Positions 24,084-36,837 of a stretch of 64,000 nucleotides of DNA are shown here, piece after piece. Numbering within the stretch: position 1 is the first letter of the stretch; each line of letters starts with the position of its first letter. The position numbers and the translations under genes were made by a program. The DNA is from Sycobia sp. Sy_11 (Eukaryota > Arthropoda > Insecta > Hymenoptera > Epichrysomallidae), in contig JACCIC010000038.1 in assembly GCA_018907035.1 (NCBI GenBank), positions 1,405,501 through 1,469,500 of the forward strand. Reading direction: 5' to 3'. The notes under the pieces are model-generated. The model searched no databases and had not been told where the DNA came from. It was given only the letters and a program-made list of their open reading frames with translations.

Positions 24084-24556
24084 ATGAATCGTGATAAATC
24101 GTTTTTTCGATATGATCTTTTGTACTATTTTAATTTGAAAAAAATTTTAGCAGAAATTGATCAATTACTTCAAGAATATTATGGCGAACAAGCTCCATCG
24201 CTTACAATATGTAAAGAGTGCTTTCAGCGGTTTAGAAGTGGAGATACTGATGTTAATGAAAAAGAACGTTCTGGACAACCGAAAAAGTTTAAAGATAGTA
24301 AATTGCAAGCATTATTGGACGAAAACTGAGCTGAAACGCAAAAAGAACTCGCTAATAAGTTAGTTATCAGTAACAGAGCAGTTGAAAAACGTTTATATTC
24401 GATGGGAAAGATTCCTAAAGAAGGAAAATAGATGCCACACGATTTGACCGAAAGTGACATTATGAATCGATACAACATCACACTGTCTTTCCTTGCCAGG
24501 AAAAAGAAGAGTTTTCTGTGGCATATTGTGATTGGTGATGAAAAGTGGATATACGA
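24084..24556 (+). pseudogene. Mariner transposase N-terminal part, with stops
   Basis: Reads from ATG at 24084 through the two DNA-binding helix-turn-helix segments (CFQRFRSGDTDVNEKERSG marks the linker between them) to IGDEKWIY, which contains the first catalytic Asp. In-frame stops interrupt at 24327-24329 (TGA) and 24429-24431 (TAG). The reading stops where the reverse-oriented mariner piece begins. This is an inactive relic; the sequence is clearly a different mariner lineage from the copies at 1.9 and 28.4 kb. Confidence 0.85.
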
Positions 24557-25205
24557 GGGTGGATTGATAAGTTTCCGGGCTGACCAAGAAAAACAACGTT
24601 TTTAAGATTTTTTTTCTCAACATAATTTCCTCCAAAGCTGATACATTTCTCATAGTGGTGTTCTAGCTATTAATGCCATCTCTATAGACTGATTCGTCAA
24701 GCTCTTCAAAATACCCATTTACAGTTTCGATTACTTCTTCATTGTCCGCAAATCTCTTACTACCAAGCCATTTTTTGAGGTTAGGAAACAGATAATAGTC
24801 ACTCGGGGGTAGGTCTGGAGAGTAAGGAGGGTGCAACATCAATTCAAACTTCAGATCGTTGATTTTAGCCATCGCAACGATTGTTGTATGCGCTGGTGCG
24901 TTATCGTGATGAAATAAGATTTTTTTCTTCGACGGATGAGGTCGTTTAATTTTCACTTCGTACCTCAAACGTTACAATAAGTCTGTGTAGTATTGACCAG
25001 TGATAGTTTTACCCTTTTCAAGGTAATCAATGTATATAATACCTCTTGCATCCCAAAAAACAGTAGCCATAACCTTGTTCGCAGAAAAAATTCTTTTTGC
25101 CTTCTTTGAAGTTGGTTCCCTTGGTCCAATCCACTGTTTAGACTGTTGTTTGATTTATGGAGTGTAGTGGTGGACCCAAGTTTCGTAAACGGTTACGAAT
25201 CAATT
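24557..25205 (-). pseudogene. Partial mariner transposase of another lineage (minus strand)
   Basis: On the minus strand, starting near 25200, it encodes FVTVYETWVHHYTP, an in-frame stop, WIGPREPTSKKAKRI, then FWDARGIIYIDYLEKGKT, HHDNAPAHTT (second catalytic Asp) and PPYSPDLPPSDYYLF (third catalytic Asp), and ends near EKCISFGGNYVEK around 24605. The first catalytic Asp (normally in a TxDETW context) is Tyr here. An extra stop lies just upstream of 24663. The N-terminal DNA-binding half is missing. The 3' terminal sequence at 24557-24600 (GGTGGATTGATAAGTTTCCG) may be its inverted repeat. Confidence 0.85.
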
Positions 25206-25207
25206 TT

Positions 25208-25391
25208 TGAATTTTTCAGATCGTTGCAGCACGACCTCGTTGATGTACACTTCCGACATGTTCAAGAAGTGCGAGGATTTTTGAATGATTGGATCGCCTC
25301 GAAACCGTCATCGTTCTTTCGCCACGCTATCGTCATATTACCGGAAAGATGGGAAAAAGTAGTAAAAAATGACGGAAAATATTTTGATTAA
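25208..25391 (+). pseudogene. Mariner transposase C-terminal part
   Basis: The plus-strand frame FFRSLQHDLVDVHFRHVQEV through LPERWEKVVKNDGKYFD and a stop is the usual mariner C-terminus. It completes the element begun at 24084. The catalytic centre between the two pieces is lost. Confidence 0.85.
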
Positions 25392-25467
25392 GCTAACATC
25401 TATCCATTTTCGATCATAAATGTTCTTTTTCCGATGAAAAAGGACGGAAACTAAGTTCACCTCCTAA

Positions 25468-28375
25468 ATCTATCCCTTTAAAAATAACATTTTTGTTTTC
25501 TTTCTCTTCTTTGAAATGTATCTTTAACGTAATAATATAAAGCCCAGCGTTTATTGCAACATAGTAAATACGTACATTATATTATATTATATAATAGGGC
25601 ATTTGAGGCCCTACAATTTTTATTTATTATAATAATAACATAACAATGCATATACGTAATTTTAATAATTACATTTAATTACAAAATTGATATTGGTGTT
25701 TTTTAAAACTTTAGGAAATCATATTTAATTACTTTAAACTGGCTGCAAAAATTTTCTTTTCAATAATAATATGTTGAGAAAAATATGTAAAATAATGATT
25801 TCAGACAATCAAAATATTTAAGACAACATGTTTAGAAAAAATTAAGAAAAGTTGATTTCACTACATTTACAAATAATTATGTGTGTTCAATAAGTTAAGA
25901 AGTTAAATATAAAAGTCTTTTGCTTAACAAGTATAAATAATATAGAGTTGTTATATATTTTAATTATAATAATAACGAAAGGATGCCATATATTTAGTTA
26001 ATTCAAGAAATAAATAAGCCTTTATTTTATTTGAACCTTCTGAGAATAATAAGAACTTTTACTATCTGCAAGAGTTAAAGTTGGGATTCGTTTTAAATTC
26101 AGACAATCGTTTAAAGAATAAACTAACTTTTTTCTGTTTCATTCGGTTCTTAGAGATGGGGCATACTAGAAAAGTCTACTTTCTTGTTGTCCCCACCTCT
26201 ATGTTAGTGCTGAAATGAAGTAATTGTTTAAATTTGAAGTAAAGTATTGAAATCAACCCTTTCTATTTTCTCAATCCGGTCACGGCATAGTCTTCTATCG
26301 CTAAGTCATCGCTGATAAACAGAATAACAGTATTGGCTGATCAATATAGTTATTTGTACTATTTTCAGGAAAAGTCTGTTGGAAAGTCAATTGCATGTGA
26401 TGTGATGAAAAAAGAGAATATTGATATTCAAAAATAAATTGGATCATTAATAGTAGCCTGGCTATTGTGTCGAGAGATTAATTTTTTATAACATTGAGTA
26501 CAGTTTCAAATTTTGATTCGCAATTTAAAGATTCAAGAATGGAACGACACCATTGATTTTGAATTTTGTATCATCGAAAATGAAAATACATGGTTGCATT
26601 GTATTGTTTCATTGTGTTATAGATTTCATAACTTTTCATATGTTAATGTTTTATTGTAAGCTGTCACAAGAACTTATTCACTAAATTTCCAACGACTTTT
26701 AATTTCCAAGTATTCACATCTATTAAATTGTATTATTTCACTATATAAAGATTTATTTGCGACCTGAATATGATGACTATTTTATTGAGCATTGTTTGAG
26801 ACAGGTAATATTTTTAACAATGTTAGAAAAGAAGTAGGCTTGTTGATTAGAAAATTAGCGATTGTACATTTCTGAAAAAGATAGAAAAGTTAAGAAAAAC
26901 AAGACTAGATGTGCGGGAGGACGAAAGGTGGGCTAGGAAAAAGAAACTGCCACGCGGTAAGATAAGAAGGAGGAAGAGTCAAAGTGATCCGTTAGAAAAC
27001 ACGAGAGGCAGTTTCCTTGGCGCGGTGTCACTTAACAAGAAAACTGAATAGGATAGAACACCGAACGTCAACCTGGCGTAGTTTAGTTTTCCTCACCGTC
27101 GATCGAAGCTCCCCCCCTCTCTCTCTCTCTTTCTCTCTTTTCTCTCTTTCTCTCGACTCTTTCTTTTTGGAATAAAAACTCGTCCGCAAGCGAAGGCGTA
27201 AGCGCCACGGAATGGCGTCGATTTTCGAAAATCTGTTCATCCCGAACCTATAATGCCTTGAATTATATTCGCGGAGAAGTGTTGAAATCGATGTACGCAT
27301 CACGGATTTTCGGCAGTCGGCGCCGCTGCTTAGCATTCTCTGTCTATTATGCAGAAGCATGGCGCATGTCACCATAATGTGAACAAAAAAGTCATCGTGC
27401 GCGGCGTTTTTGTATTTTTAAACGTTCTGCATTGACAAGTAACTTTTAATGAAACAGGATACGGAAGTTCTTCGATATACGTATTACGGAAAATACTATT
27501 CGCTATGTATATACCAGTAATACTTTTGGATTGGATTAGATATTGTTCCGCAATATTTAGAACAAAAAGAATGTGAAACGGATTTTCCTAAAAATTAACG
27601 TAAATAAAATTTGTTAGAAATTCTATAAAAATTTCTTTTTGTAGAAGAATTTTAAATTGTATCAACATAATATTGATGTCGATTTACAAGTGATCATTTC
27701 GATATGTGAAAAGACTGTCTGACAAGACAGAACTATTGATAATAACTACGATTACTTTCAAAATTTCAAGTTTTAGAACATGTCATATACTTCCCTACTT
27801 ACAATAGTACTTGTCTTTCTCCTCCTCCCTATCTGTTCCACTTTTACTGATTATATTATAGATACTACATAACCAGATATGTTCTTTCCATATAAATACC
27901 TCAATTGGTCACCTAAATAAAAAAAAACGAATAATATGTTAAACAAAAATATAGCAATAAATAATTATGTGCAGATGTATATTTTTTTCATTATTGGTTA
28001 AAAAAGTTCGGTCCTGATTGCATATTAAGGTTTTCTTTGGTGATTTAGCATAGGCATACATAGACCCGATAAAGTTTGTCAATTAGATCAAATATGAATT
28101 TTCAAAAACATGTAAAATAAATAAGAGACAATATAAAATTAGACAGTATAAAATTAGCTTTTCTTTCAAATAAAGCAGCCATTTTTCCTAAAACTGGATT
28201 CATTTGGGATACAAATAAAGCAGCATTATTTAATCTAGATCAAATCCATCATTAATATGTCGAGGTTTCTTCGAAGTTACTTCTTGTAAGAAATTTACAC
28301 ACAAGGGTCAATAATTTGAAGTTGTTTAAATAAATTTAAATAACTTATTAAGATGCTTATTCAAATTTGAAAGTA
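25468..28375. other. AT-rich non-coding DNA with a GC-richer patch
   Basis: No gene recognised. A patch at about 26900-27370 is less AT-rich and contains a CT-rich run (27112-27160). The 115-codon minus-strand frame there is mostly translation of that run. Confidence 0.55.
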
Positions 28376-29666
28376 TTAGGAGTGTGAATAAGTCTTTCCC
28401 GTTTTTTGTAAGAGATGGCGCCACCAATACTGTGCGAGTATTCAATGGTTACATATGTCATAATCAAAGCTTATTCATATGTCAACAATTCCATACTAAC
28501 ACATTAGTTAAAATTTTTTCGCATCATAAATTTTTGATATCGTGAAAATGTCGAAATTTGAGCCGAGTCGACGTCATTTGCGGGAAGTTTCACTTTATTG
28601 GTTCAATTTGAAGAAATCTGCTGCCGAGACGCATCGATTGCTTCAGGAGGCTTATGGAGAAGGTTGTGTCGATGATTCAAGTGTTCGCGGATGGTTTCGA
28701 CGCTTCAAAAGCGGTGATTTCGACGTGGAAGACAAGGAGCGTTCCGGGCGGCCGCAAATCTTTGAAGATCGAGAATTGGCGACTTTGCTTGATGAAGATT
28801 CTTGTCAAACGCAAGAAGAACTTGCTGAAGCATTGGGAGTTGACCGAACAACCATTTCCAAGCGTTTGAAAGCCATGGGAATGATCCAAAAGCAAGGAAA
28901 TTGGGTGCCGTACGAACTGAAGCTGAGAGACGTCGAACGGCGTTTTTTCACTTGCGAACAGCTGCTTCAGCGACATAAAAGAAAGGGTTTTCTGCATCGT
29001 ATCGTGACTGGCGATGAAAAGTGGATACGTTACGATAATCCGAAGCGAAGAAAATCATGGGGACTACCCGGCCATGCATCATCATCGACGGCCAAGCCAA
29101 ATATTCATGGCGCCAAGCTCATGCTCTGTATATGGTGGGACCAGCTAGGTGTGGTTTACTATGAGCTTCTGAAACCGAATGAAAGGATCACAGGCGAGGT
29201 CTATCGACGACAATTGATGCGTTTGAGCCGCGCACTGCGAGAAAAACGGCCACAATACTCCGACAGGCACGACAAAGTTATTTTGCAACATGACAATGCT
29301 CGCCCACATGTTGCACCGCCGGTGAAAACATACTTAGAAACGCTCAAATGGGAAGTCCTACCCCACCCGCCGTATAGTCCAGACGTTGCTCCGTCTGATT
29401 ACCATCTCTTCAGATCGATGACGCATGGCATGGCCTGGCTGACCAGCACTTCCATTCCTACGAGGAAGCCAAAAAATGGGTGGATGACTGGATAGAGGCC
29501 AAACCGGTCGAATTTTTTCGCAACGGGATTCGTATGTTGCCAGAAAGATGGGAAAAAGTTGTAGCTAGCGATGGCCAATACTTTCAATAATTCATTTGTA
29601 ACCATTTTTTCACAATAAAGGCTCAAAATTTGAAAAAAAACGGGAAAGACTTATTCACATACCTGA
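28376..29666 (+). mobile_element. Mariner element, copy 2 (1,291 bp, TA target duplication)
   Basis: Identical structure and length to copy 1 at 1888-3178: the left end TTAGGAGTGTGAATAAGTC starts at 28376, the right end finishes at 29666, and TA flanks at 28374-28375 and 29667-29668. The 5' untranslated segment is identical to copy 1 by eye. About eight base differences are seen over the whole element. Confidence 0.95.
28548..29590 (+). pseudogene. Mariner transposase with the same 5-bp frameshift
   Basis: Start ATG at 28548 (the upstream GTG is not needed). The D,D34D residues are present in TGDEKW, QHDNARPH and APSDYHLF. The same CATGG tandem duplication (29424-29433) shifts the frame and gives an early stop at 29495 after 315 residues. 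The original frame continues to TAA at 29588-29590. This copy has Arg in ETHRLL and FLHRIV and Ser in the SSTAKP segment, nearer the usual mariner sequence than copy 1. Without the C-terminal part the protein is probably inactive, though a truncated product could be made. Confidence 0.93.
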
Positions 29667-29668
29667 TA

Positions 29669-30106
29669 ATTTTCCTATATTTTCATCTTACGTTTAAAAA
29701 TATTTCATATTCAATCATTTAACCATAACTTTAATAATATTTTTCAATATTTATATTTTATACTATTTTCTTTCATTCGTATAAATTATTAAAAAAATAT
29801 TCGATTTGAGGTTTTTTTAATAATTTGACTGTTCAAATTAATGACGACTGTTCATATATCGATCTTTCTACTGAGAAATCTTTGTTTTAATTTTCAAGTT
29901 TTTTGGTAGTTTTCTTTATCAACGGGATTAAAAGTAACAAAATAATAAATTTACTTATAGATATAAAGCAATTAGTAGACTCATATTTTTAATAATGATA
30001 CCCATTAAAAATATCTTATTGTTATGCAACATTTATAAAGAAATGTTTTTAACTTTCTCTTGTTCTTCCTTCAATCTAATCATAACGTAAATATATACAT
30101 ATACTA
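29669..30106. other. AT-rich spacer
   Basis: No recognisable feature. Confidence 0.6.
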
Positions 30107-31350
30107 TTGTGTACAAATATAAGTAGGACTTTTCAATGCAAACATCCCGGGTTTATCGATTCGGACAAATGTTTTTATTTTTAAGTTGGTAGTACTGTCA
30201 GAGTTCTCTGTGTCACATTTCACGCAATTATCTTCATTTTCATTTGTCATATAGCTACGCTTGCGTTTTGTAAACAAAAAACATTGTCTCTTCGGTTTTT
30301 ATAATATCTGAAATTATTCAACAAAGAACTAGCATTAAATTTTCTGCGCGAAATGAAATATCGGTCTCCGAAACGTTCAGAATGTTGCAGAAGACCTTTG
30401 GTGAGAAGTCAATGTCAAGAGCAAATATTTTTGATTGTCATAAATTTGTCAAAGAAGATCAAGAACGCGTTGAAGACGAACCACATCAAAGACGACCAAG
30501 AACATCTACTGATGGGCTAAACGTCGACAAAATCAAAGAATTGATTCTACAAAATCGTCGATTGACTTTCAGAGCGCTTGCTGATATTGTTAGAATTTGA
30601 AATGGGTTAGTTAACACCATTTTGAAACAGATTTTGTGACAGCGTCGCATGGAGGTCAGCAAAACGATGCTTTCCGACTATCAGGACAAGATGGAATGAA
30701 TAATAACTGAAGATGAGACTGGGCCTATGCTTACGATCCAGAAACAACCGATCAATCGAACGAATATCGTGATAAAGGAAAGCGGAGACTGAAAAAGTCA
30801 TGCGAAAGTCGCTCAAAAATCAAGTTTATGCTCACTGTTTTCTTCGATTATCGTGGTGTGGTGCATCATGAATTCCTTCCAATCGGGGCCAAATGGTTAA
30901 CAATGAATATTATTTAACTGTTATGCGTCGTTTACATGGAGCTATTCGTCTCAAAAGGCCAGATTTATGGAAAGACAACTCTTGGTTTTTGCATTACGAT
31001 AATGCACCAGATCACACTGCAATGATTTTACGTGAACTTTTCGATAAAAATTCAACCGATATCGTTCCGCAACCACCGTGCTTGGCTGATCTAGCACCGT
31101 GTCACTTCTGGCTGTTTAAAAAACTCAAAAGACTACTTCGGGGACACCGTTTTAATTCGACTGAAGAATTAAAAGCTAAATCGAAGAAGGAACTGATGGC
31201 TATTGCGGAATACGAGTATCAAAATTGTTTTGAAAATTGGAAAAAGCGTTGGCATAGTGGCATTGCATCCAGGAGGGAGGTTATTCTGAGGGGGATAAAT
31301 TAGATTTAGAAGAATAAATAAAACGCATATTGCAGATAATAAAAGTGAGT
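30107..31350 (+). mobile_element. Decayed mariner of a second family, plus orientation
   Basis: The left inverted repeat TTGTGTACAAATATAAGTAG starts at 30107 after TA (30105-30106) and matches the ends of the minus-strand copy at 31931-33156. The right end is not clearly recognisable and the boundary near 31350 is approximate. The transposase inside is interrupted by several stops. Confidence 0.75.
30303..31303 (+). pseudogene. Mariner transposase relic (D34D type), plus copy
   Basis: The N-terminal part reads IKFSARNEISVSETFRMLQ and FVKEDQERVEDEPHQRRPR, the DNA-binding region, up to a stop near 30598. The middle (30600-30890) is broken by stops and frameshifts. The C-terminal frame (30893-31303) carries FLHYDNAPDHTAMILREL with the second catalytic Asp and LADLAPCHFWLF, where the third catalytic Asp (normally LAPCDFWLF) is His. 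The C-terminus KKRWHSGIASR matches the family. Clearly inactive. Confidence 0.85.
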
Positions 31351-31930
31351 ACGACCGAACCATCAGAGGAAACAAAAAAAAGGTCAAATAAAACTATCCC
31401 ATCAACGGTAAGCACTGAAATGTGGAATATTGCCTTGGGAAGCCAGGCGTTTTAGAGCCGTGGGGTTCAGCCATGGCGCGACAATGCTAAAAGCTGCAGC
31501 GCAAGATAATGTAATGCCCGGACGCTTCGTTTCGGCTATTATTCACCGGCCAATTTTTTTTTCTCTTTCTGTCTCTCCTTCACCCTCCACCTGCCGCTCG
31601 ACTCGCGACAAAGTTTTTCGTGTACAAAAAGGGCTAGCTCATGCAAAATTTTTCTCTTTCCTCTAAAGATAATTATTGATCTCCCCCCTTTCTCTCTTTT
31701 CTTCTATTTTTCTCTTACTTTTAACTTACTCAGAAGGTTCATATATTTCGGTGTAATTAATTTCAAATATTAGCTATTAAGAGTATTAATACAGGGAGAT
31801 AAATAGAGCAGAACATTTCTCAATAAGTCAATTTTAGGAAAAAGGAAAAACTTGATTTCCAAGTCATTAGCTTTATTTGGTACTCTATTATACAGTACTT
31901 TCTTAAATGAGGAATAATCAAAGTTTACTA
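31351..31930. other. Non-coding spacer between opposed mariners
   Basis: Includes a moderately GC-rich patch (31430-31650) followed by a pyrimidine-rich run (31550-31730). No gene recognised. Confidence 0.55.
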
Positions 31931-33156
31931 CTGTGTACAAATATGAGTAAGACTTTATTTATAACTTTGGAAATCTTTATTTCTTCTTCTAAATCATATT
32001 CACGCCCCTCAAAATAATACCCCCTGAATGCAATGCCATTATGCCAACGCTTTTTTCAATTTTCAAAATATTCCTTATACTCGTATTCCGGAATGACATC
32101 AGTTCCTTCTTCTATTTTGCTTTTACTTCTTCAATCGAATGAAAACCTTGTCCCCAAAGTAATCTTTTAAGTTTGATGAAGAGCCAGAAGTCACACGGGC
32201 TAGATCAGCCAAGTACGGTGGTTGCGGAACGATATTGGTTGAATTTTTGGCGAAAAGTTCATGTAAAATCATTGTAGTGTGACCTGGTGCATTATCGTCA
32301 TGCAAAACCAAGAGCTGTCTTTCCATAAATCTAGCCTTTTGACAAAGTATAACACTCAAATAATATTATTCACCGTTTGGCCAGTTGGAAGGAATTCATA
32401 ATGTACCACACAACGATAATCGAAGAAAACAGTGAGCATAACCTTGATTTTTGAGCTACTTTGACGTGAGTTCTTCGGTCTCCGTTCTCCTTTGGCACGA
32501 TATTCGCTCGATTGATCGGTTGTTTCTGGATCGTAAGCGTAGAACCAAGTCTTATCTCCAGTTATTATGCGTTTCATCTTGTCCTGATAGTCTGAAAGTT
32601 TTTCCAAAACATTGATTGTTTTTGACACCAATCGAGATTTCACTCTTTTCAGGCACAAAATCTGTTTCAAAATGGTGTTAACTAACCCATTTCAAATTCC
32701 AACAATATCAGCGAACGCTCTGGTAGTCAATCGACGATTTTGCAGAACCAATTCTTTGATTTTTTGACGCGTATCCCATCAGTAGATGTTCTTCGTCGTC
32801 TTTGATGTGGTTCGTCTTCAACGCGTTCTCGACCTTCTTTGAACAATTTGTGCTAATCAAAATCACTTGCTCTTGACATTGACTTCTCATCAAAGGCCTT
32901 CTGCAACATTCTGAACGTTTCCGTGGCCGATATTTCATTTCGCGCAGAAAATTTAATGCTACTTCTTTGTTGAATAATTTCAGACATTAGAAAAACCGAA
33001 GAGACAATTTTTTTTATGTGACAAATGAAGATAATTGCGTGAATTTTGAGTACAGATAACTCTGATAGTACTGCCAACTTAAAAATAAAAACATTTCTCC
33101 GAATCGATAAACCCGAGAAGTCTGAATTGAAAAGTCTTACTCATATTTGTACATAA
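31931..33156 (-). mobile_element. Decayed mariner of the second family, minus orientation (1,226 bp)
   Basis: Both inverted repeats are readable: CTGTGTACAAATATGAGTAA from 31931 and the reverse complement of TTATGTACAAATATGAGTAA ending at 33156. TA dinucleotides flank at 31929-31930 and 33157-33158. It is the same family as the plus-strand copy at 30107, about 600 bases away and in opposite orientation. Confidence 0.85.
31989..32987 (-). pseudogene. Mariner transposase relic, minus copy
   Basis: On the minus strand MSEIIQQRSSIKFSARNEIS starts at 32987. The frame is broken near 32860, and shifted pieces follow: one ending KVMLTVFFDYRCVVHYEFLP, then LLVLHDDNAPGHTTMILHEL with the second catalytic Asp. 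The third catalytic block reads LADLARVTSG after a frameshift, where LAPCDFWLF is expected. The first catalytic Asp region (ITGDKTWFYAYDPET) is still readable. Several frameshifts make it inactive. Confidence 0.85.
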
Positions 33157-36100
33157 TATTATAATTAATCAATATATATAAAAATTAATTTAAATTTCAT
33201 TTATTTTTACTATAAAATTTCGCATGGAAAATTTTCACTTCAGAAGAAACTTTATAAAGTTTTTCAGGGAGATAAATCGATCACTTTGAAGAAAAAATAA
33301 GATTATTTAATAATTTTATTGCTATCATAATGTTATTTTATTACTTTAAACTCTGGCTGCAATTTTCGATTCTATTGCACTTCATATCGTCTTCGAATGA
33401 ATTGAAAAATACTAGAAGAAGTGTATCCTATCTTTAAAACTATTTCTGATGTAAAAGTATAAAATTGGTTCAATAAATAAAATAATATTTAAATAGAAAT
33501 GATCAAATATTATGTTATAGTTTAACTATGATGTTGAATATTCTAGTGTAAGAAATTCAATTTTAACTCATCATATTTTTCTTCATCAGTATTTTGATCA
33601 TCAATTGGAACCTCCGATCATTTATCATAGAAATCGGGCATTATGAGTGTGGTTTATGAAGAATCATGTAGGATCAAGAATATATACCCTCTAATATTTA
33701 CCTACTCAAAAGTTTTTGACTAACTTACAAAACTCATTTAGTGCACTGGATCTATTTCACGCGAACTTTCTTCCTTTCTCTATCATACAATACATCAAAC
33801 ACGAAAACTTTATTACTAAAAATAATAAATTGCTGAACTAGAATAGAAAGCCGTATTGAGAAACCATCTTTCACATAAGCGATAAAAATATGTATAATCT
33901 TACATTGTGATGCAAAAATATACTCATATTTATTATTTATACTCTATTCCAAGTTTAGGAGAAAATGCAATATCTTTTGTTAATTAAATTTAAAAATTAT
34001 TTTCGCATTATATTTTGTAACGGACTATTACGAAATGTGCAATTGTATCTTTCGATGTGTCTTTAGTGGGATGTATTCAATGTAATATTATATACCTGTA
34101 TTTTTTGCAAATGGTATAAACACGTAGCTTTTGATATAAAAAAGTCTAACTTCAAAAGTAGAATTCATCTTTAGTTGATTTTATTTAAGAAATGTTTCTC
34201 TCAGTATTTACTCAAAAATAACTTTCTGTCAAAGAGAAATCCTTATTAAGTAAACCTTTTAAAAAAGTCGTACTATACTTAAGACTATAAAATATAATAT
34301 TTTAATCTTATATAGAAACGGAGGATGTAAAGGCTGAAAGATATTTTTAAAACTTTTCGATTATTTTAATTTTTTTGCCTTTTTCTCCGTGAATTAAAGA
34401 GTATTCGTCCTTTGACGAAGTTCAGAAGAGGTAAAACAATGATGGCTCGAGCAACGGTCAAACTTTTTCTTGTTCTTTCTCCACCTACCACTTGCCTCTG
34501 TTTTGCCAATTTTTCCTTCGTTCGGCGTTTTTTTTTCTCATATTCAATTTCTTTTATTCAGTACCAATCATACTATCCTTAACTCTGTGACTAAAGCGTA
34601 ATTATTTGTATTTAAAACTTTGTCGAGTATTATATGTACGTTAATACGTTTTAGATAGGTAATCAAGTATTTAATTTCACTATAACTTATTCTAAATGAT
34701 AAGGTATGAGAACCATACCAACCAATAATTCAGATCAAATTTAAGAACAAGAAAGGTATCATTAAATACAATAGGTAAAATTTTGCTCCATTGCTTTACA
34801 TAATTTTTCTACAAAACTTTTGTTAAGCTTTGAGTAAAAAGTTATAAGGTATTAAAGACTGAATAATACATTTATGAAACATTAAGTTAGATTATCCTTA
34901 TGAATAACAATAAAAATTAAAGCGGATAAAGTACATATTCGTTAATTTATTTTATTATATTATAAGAAATTCTTAGAATGCAATTATATTGTATTCGACT
35001 TAATCTATCAATAAAATCGCTCCATTATAAAATGCTTAAGATTTATTTACCAATGAATAAAGAAAAAAGACAAAAGTAAAAATAACCGAACAAATGTATT
35101 TGGTTCCTTCAGAAATTTTATTCAAAAGAATCGTATGAAATATTGACTTTTGACATAAATTTTAGAATCAGTGATAGAATACGAACTAATGAAATGCCTA
35201 AAGATTGTAAACTTGTATATCTTGTCGAAATGCCATTAAATATAATGGATAAACCTATAAGTAAGAGTATAGTAAGAATTAGCTTTCTTGGGATATTAAA
35301 AATTTTTTGTAAATAAAAAAGGAAGATTTAATATTTAATTTAACGATTGTATATTTTATGATAAGTTACAGATAGATAAATAATGATGTAGTCATTTCAA
35401 AAAGCATAACTTTTAAAGAATTAGTGCATGATAAAGGATGTTAGCTTTGAAAATAATATTGTGACGAAAAGAATAAATGAGATAAATGAAAATACGATTT
35501 GCATGAAATTTAAATTAAATGGAAACAGAAAAACAGTGTTAAACATTTTATTAAAGACAGCAGAAAGTACAAAGTCATGAGGGTTTAAAACATATATAAG
35601 AGTTGATACTATATAAACTGAAATTAAAAAAAGAATGAAACTTGAATATCCATCGACAGAAGTAGATTAGGATATCAAAAGCTATATGGCTTTGCATCAG
35701 TAAACTAGATGAATTAGCCCTGGTAGAAATCTAATAATTTTTAATAGGCTGAAAAGTAGGTAGTAAAAATAGACCTACTATGTAGTAAAAATAGAATCAA
35801 GTATCGTGGCTAGAAATAAGGTAATTCTTAGAATGCAAACTGTGAACATTGTCAATAAAATAGAGAAAAAGGGAGAAACCAGGTTTAAAAAGTAGTTAAA
35901 GAATAGGTAAAAACTAGGTTTTTCTGAACCTTGTTTCTAGTTAGTAAATGAACAATTTATTTAACAATTAATATTTATATAATATTATAACATTATGTTA
36001 TTTATTTAATAAAAGAAAAATCAGAAGATACGGCAACTAAAAATTTCAAAAAATTACAGAGTAATAATAAAGTCTGTTTTTCGTTCAATTTTGTCATCTT

Positions 36101-36781
36101 AAAAATTATCCATTATAAATTAGATTTGAAGTTTTTTCCTTTTATTATTTAATATATAAAATTTCGCCGAAGCAATTAATTATAAAAATATTATTTCTTG
36201 ATGTCTTATACCGGCTTCAATTATTACTTGTTAATTAGAAATGTAATTCTATTTATTTAGAAAATACATAATCATTTGATCTTTTTGAAATGTTATAAAA
36301 TAAAATTCATTTATTAAATTAAAAATCATGCTGAGTTCATCACTTTAATTCGTTACTTGAATTTCTGGAGAGTCTGTATGCGGCGTGTCTGGTGGTTTGC
36401 CATCCCCGCAAGTAGTAAAACATTATCTTGGTTAGTATATAAGCTCGATTCTGACTTCGCATAAGTATAACTTGTAATATATAGCCTATACATAATGTAA
36501 AAGCTATGGTCAACGCGTTGTTCATGTATTTAGATGTACGAGTATAAGGTATACAGAACCAGCGTACTTATGAGTTACTTCAAATTTTTTGAAATGAACT
36601 TGATAAACATTTATAATTAATTAATTAAAATAATGATGAAAGTCAATGAATTCATATAAGAAAGTATACTCACGGTATAAAGTTTTTAGCTAGGTTATAT
36701 CTTATACTTCGCTTAATTTTCTTTTAAGATAAATTTTAATCATAACCAAAAATATATTGATACGAAACTAAAAAATAGTTT
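33157..36781. other. Long AT-rich non-coding stretch
   Basis: No ORF, repeat family or motif recognised over about 3.6 kb. Intronic or intergenic sequence is the simplest reading. Confidence 0.6.
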
Positions 36782-36837
36782 GAAAACATGTAACTATAGA
36801 TCGGCCGGAATGGCCGTAAAAAACGTTACATGTTTTC
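36782..36837. repeat. Perfect 13-bp inverted repeat enclosing a GC-rich mini-palindrome
   Basis: GAAAACATGTAAC (36782-36794) and GTTACATGTTTTC (36825-36837) are exact reverse complements. The 30-base spacer holds CGGCCGGAATGGCCG, itself able to pair. The whole 56-base unit would form a compact two-part hairpin. No known element was recognised. Confidence 0.85.

Larger units (their letters stand above)
23908..25467 (+). mobile_element. Decayed mosaic mariner with partial reverse mariner inside
   Basis: Imperfect inverted repeats bound the unit: AAACTTAGTTGCCGACC at 23920-23936 on the left, and the reverse complement of GAACTTAGTTTCCGTCC at about 25442-25458 on the right, with TTAG/CTAA at the outer ends. 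The transposase N-terminal part (24084-24556) and C-terminal part (25208-25391) are both on the plus strand. About 130 codons between them are replaced by 650 bases of a different mariner in the opposite orientation. This needs a deletion as well as an insertion, or a template-switch repair event. Confidence 0.75.
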
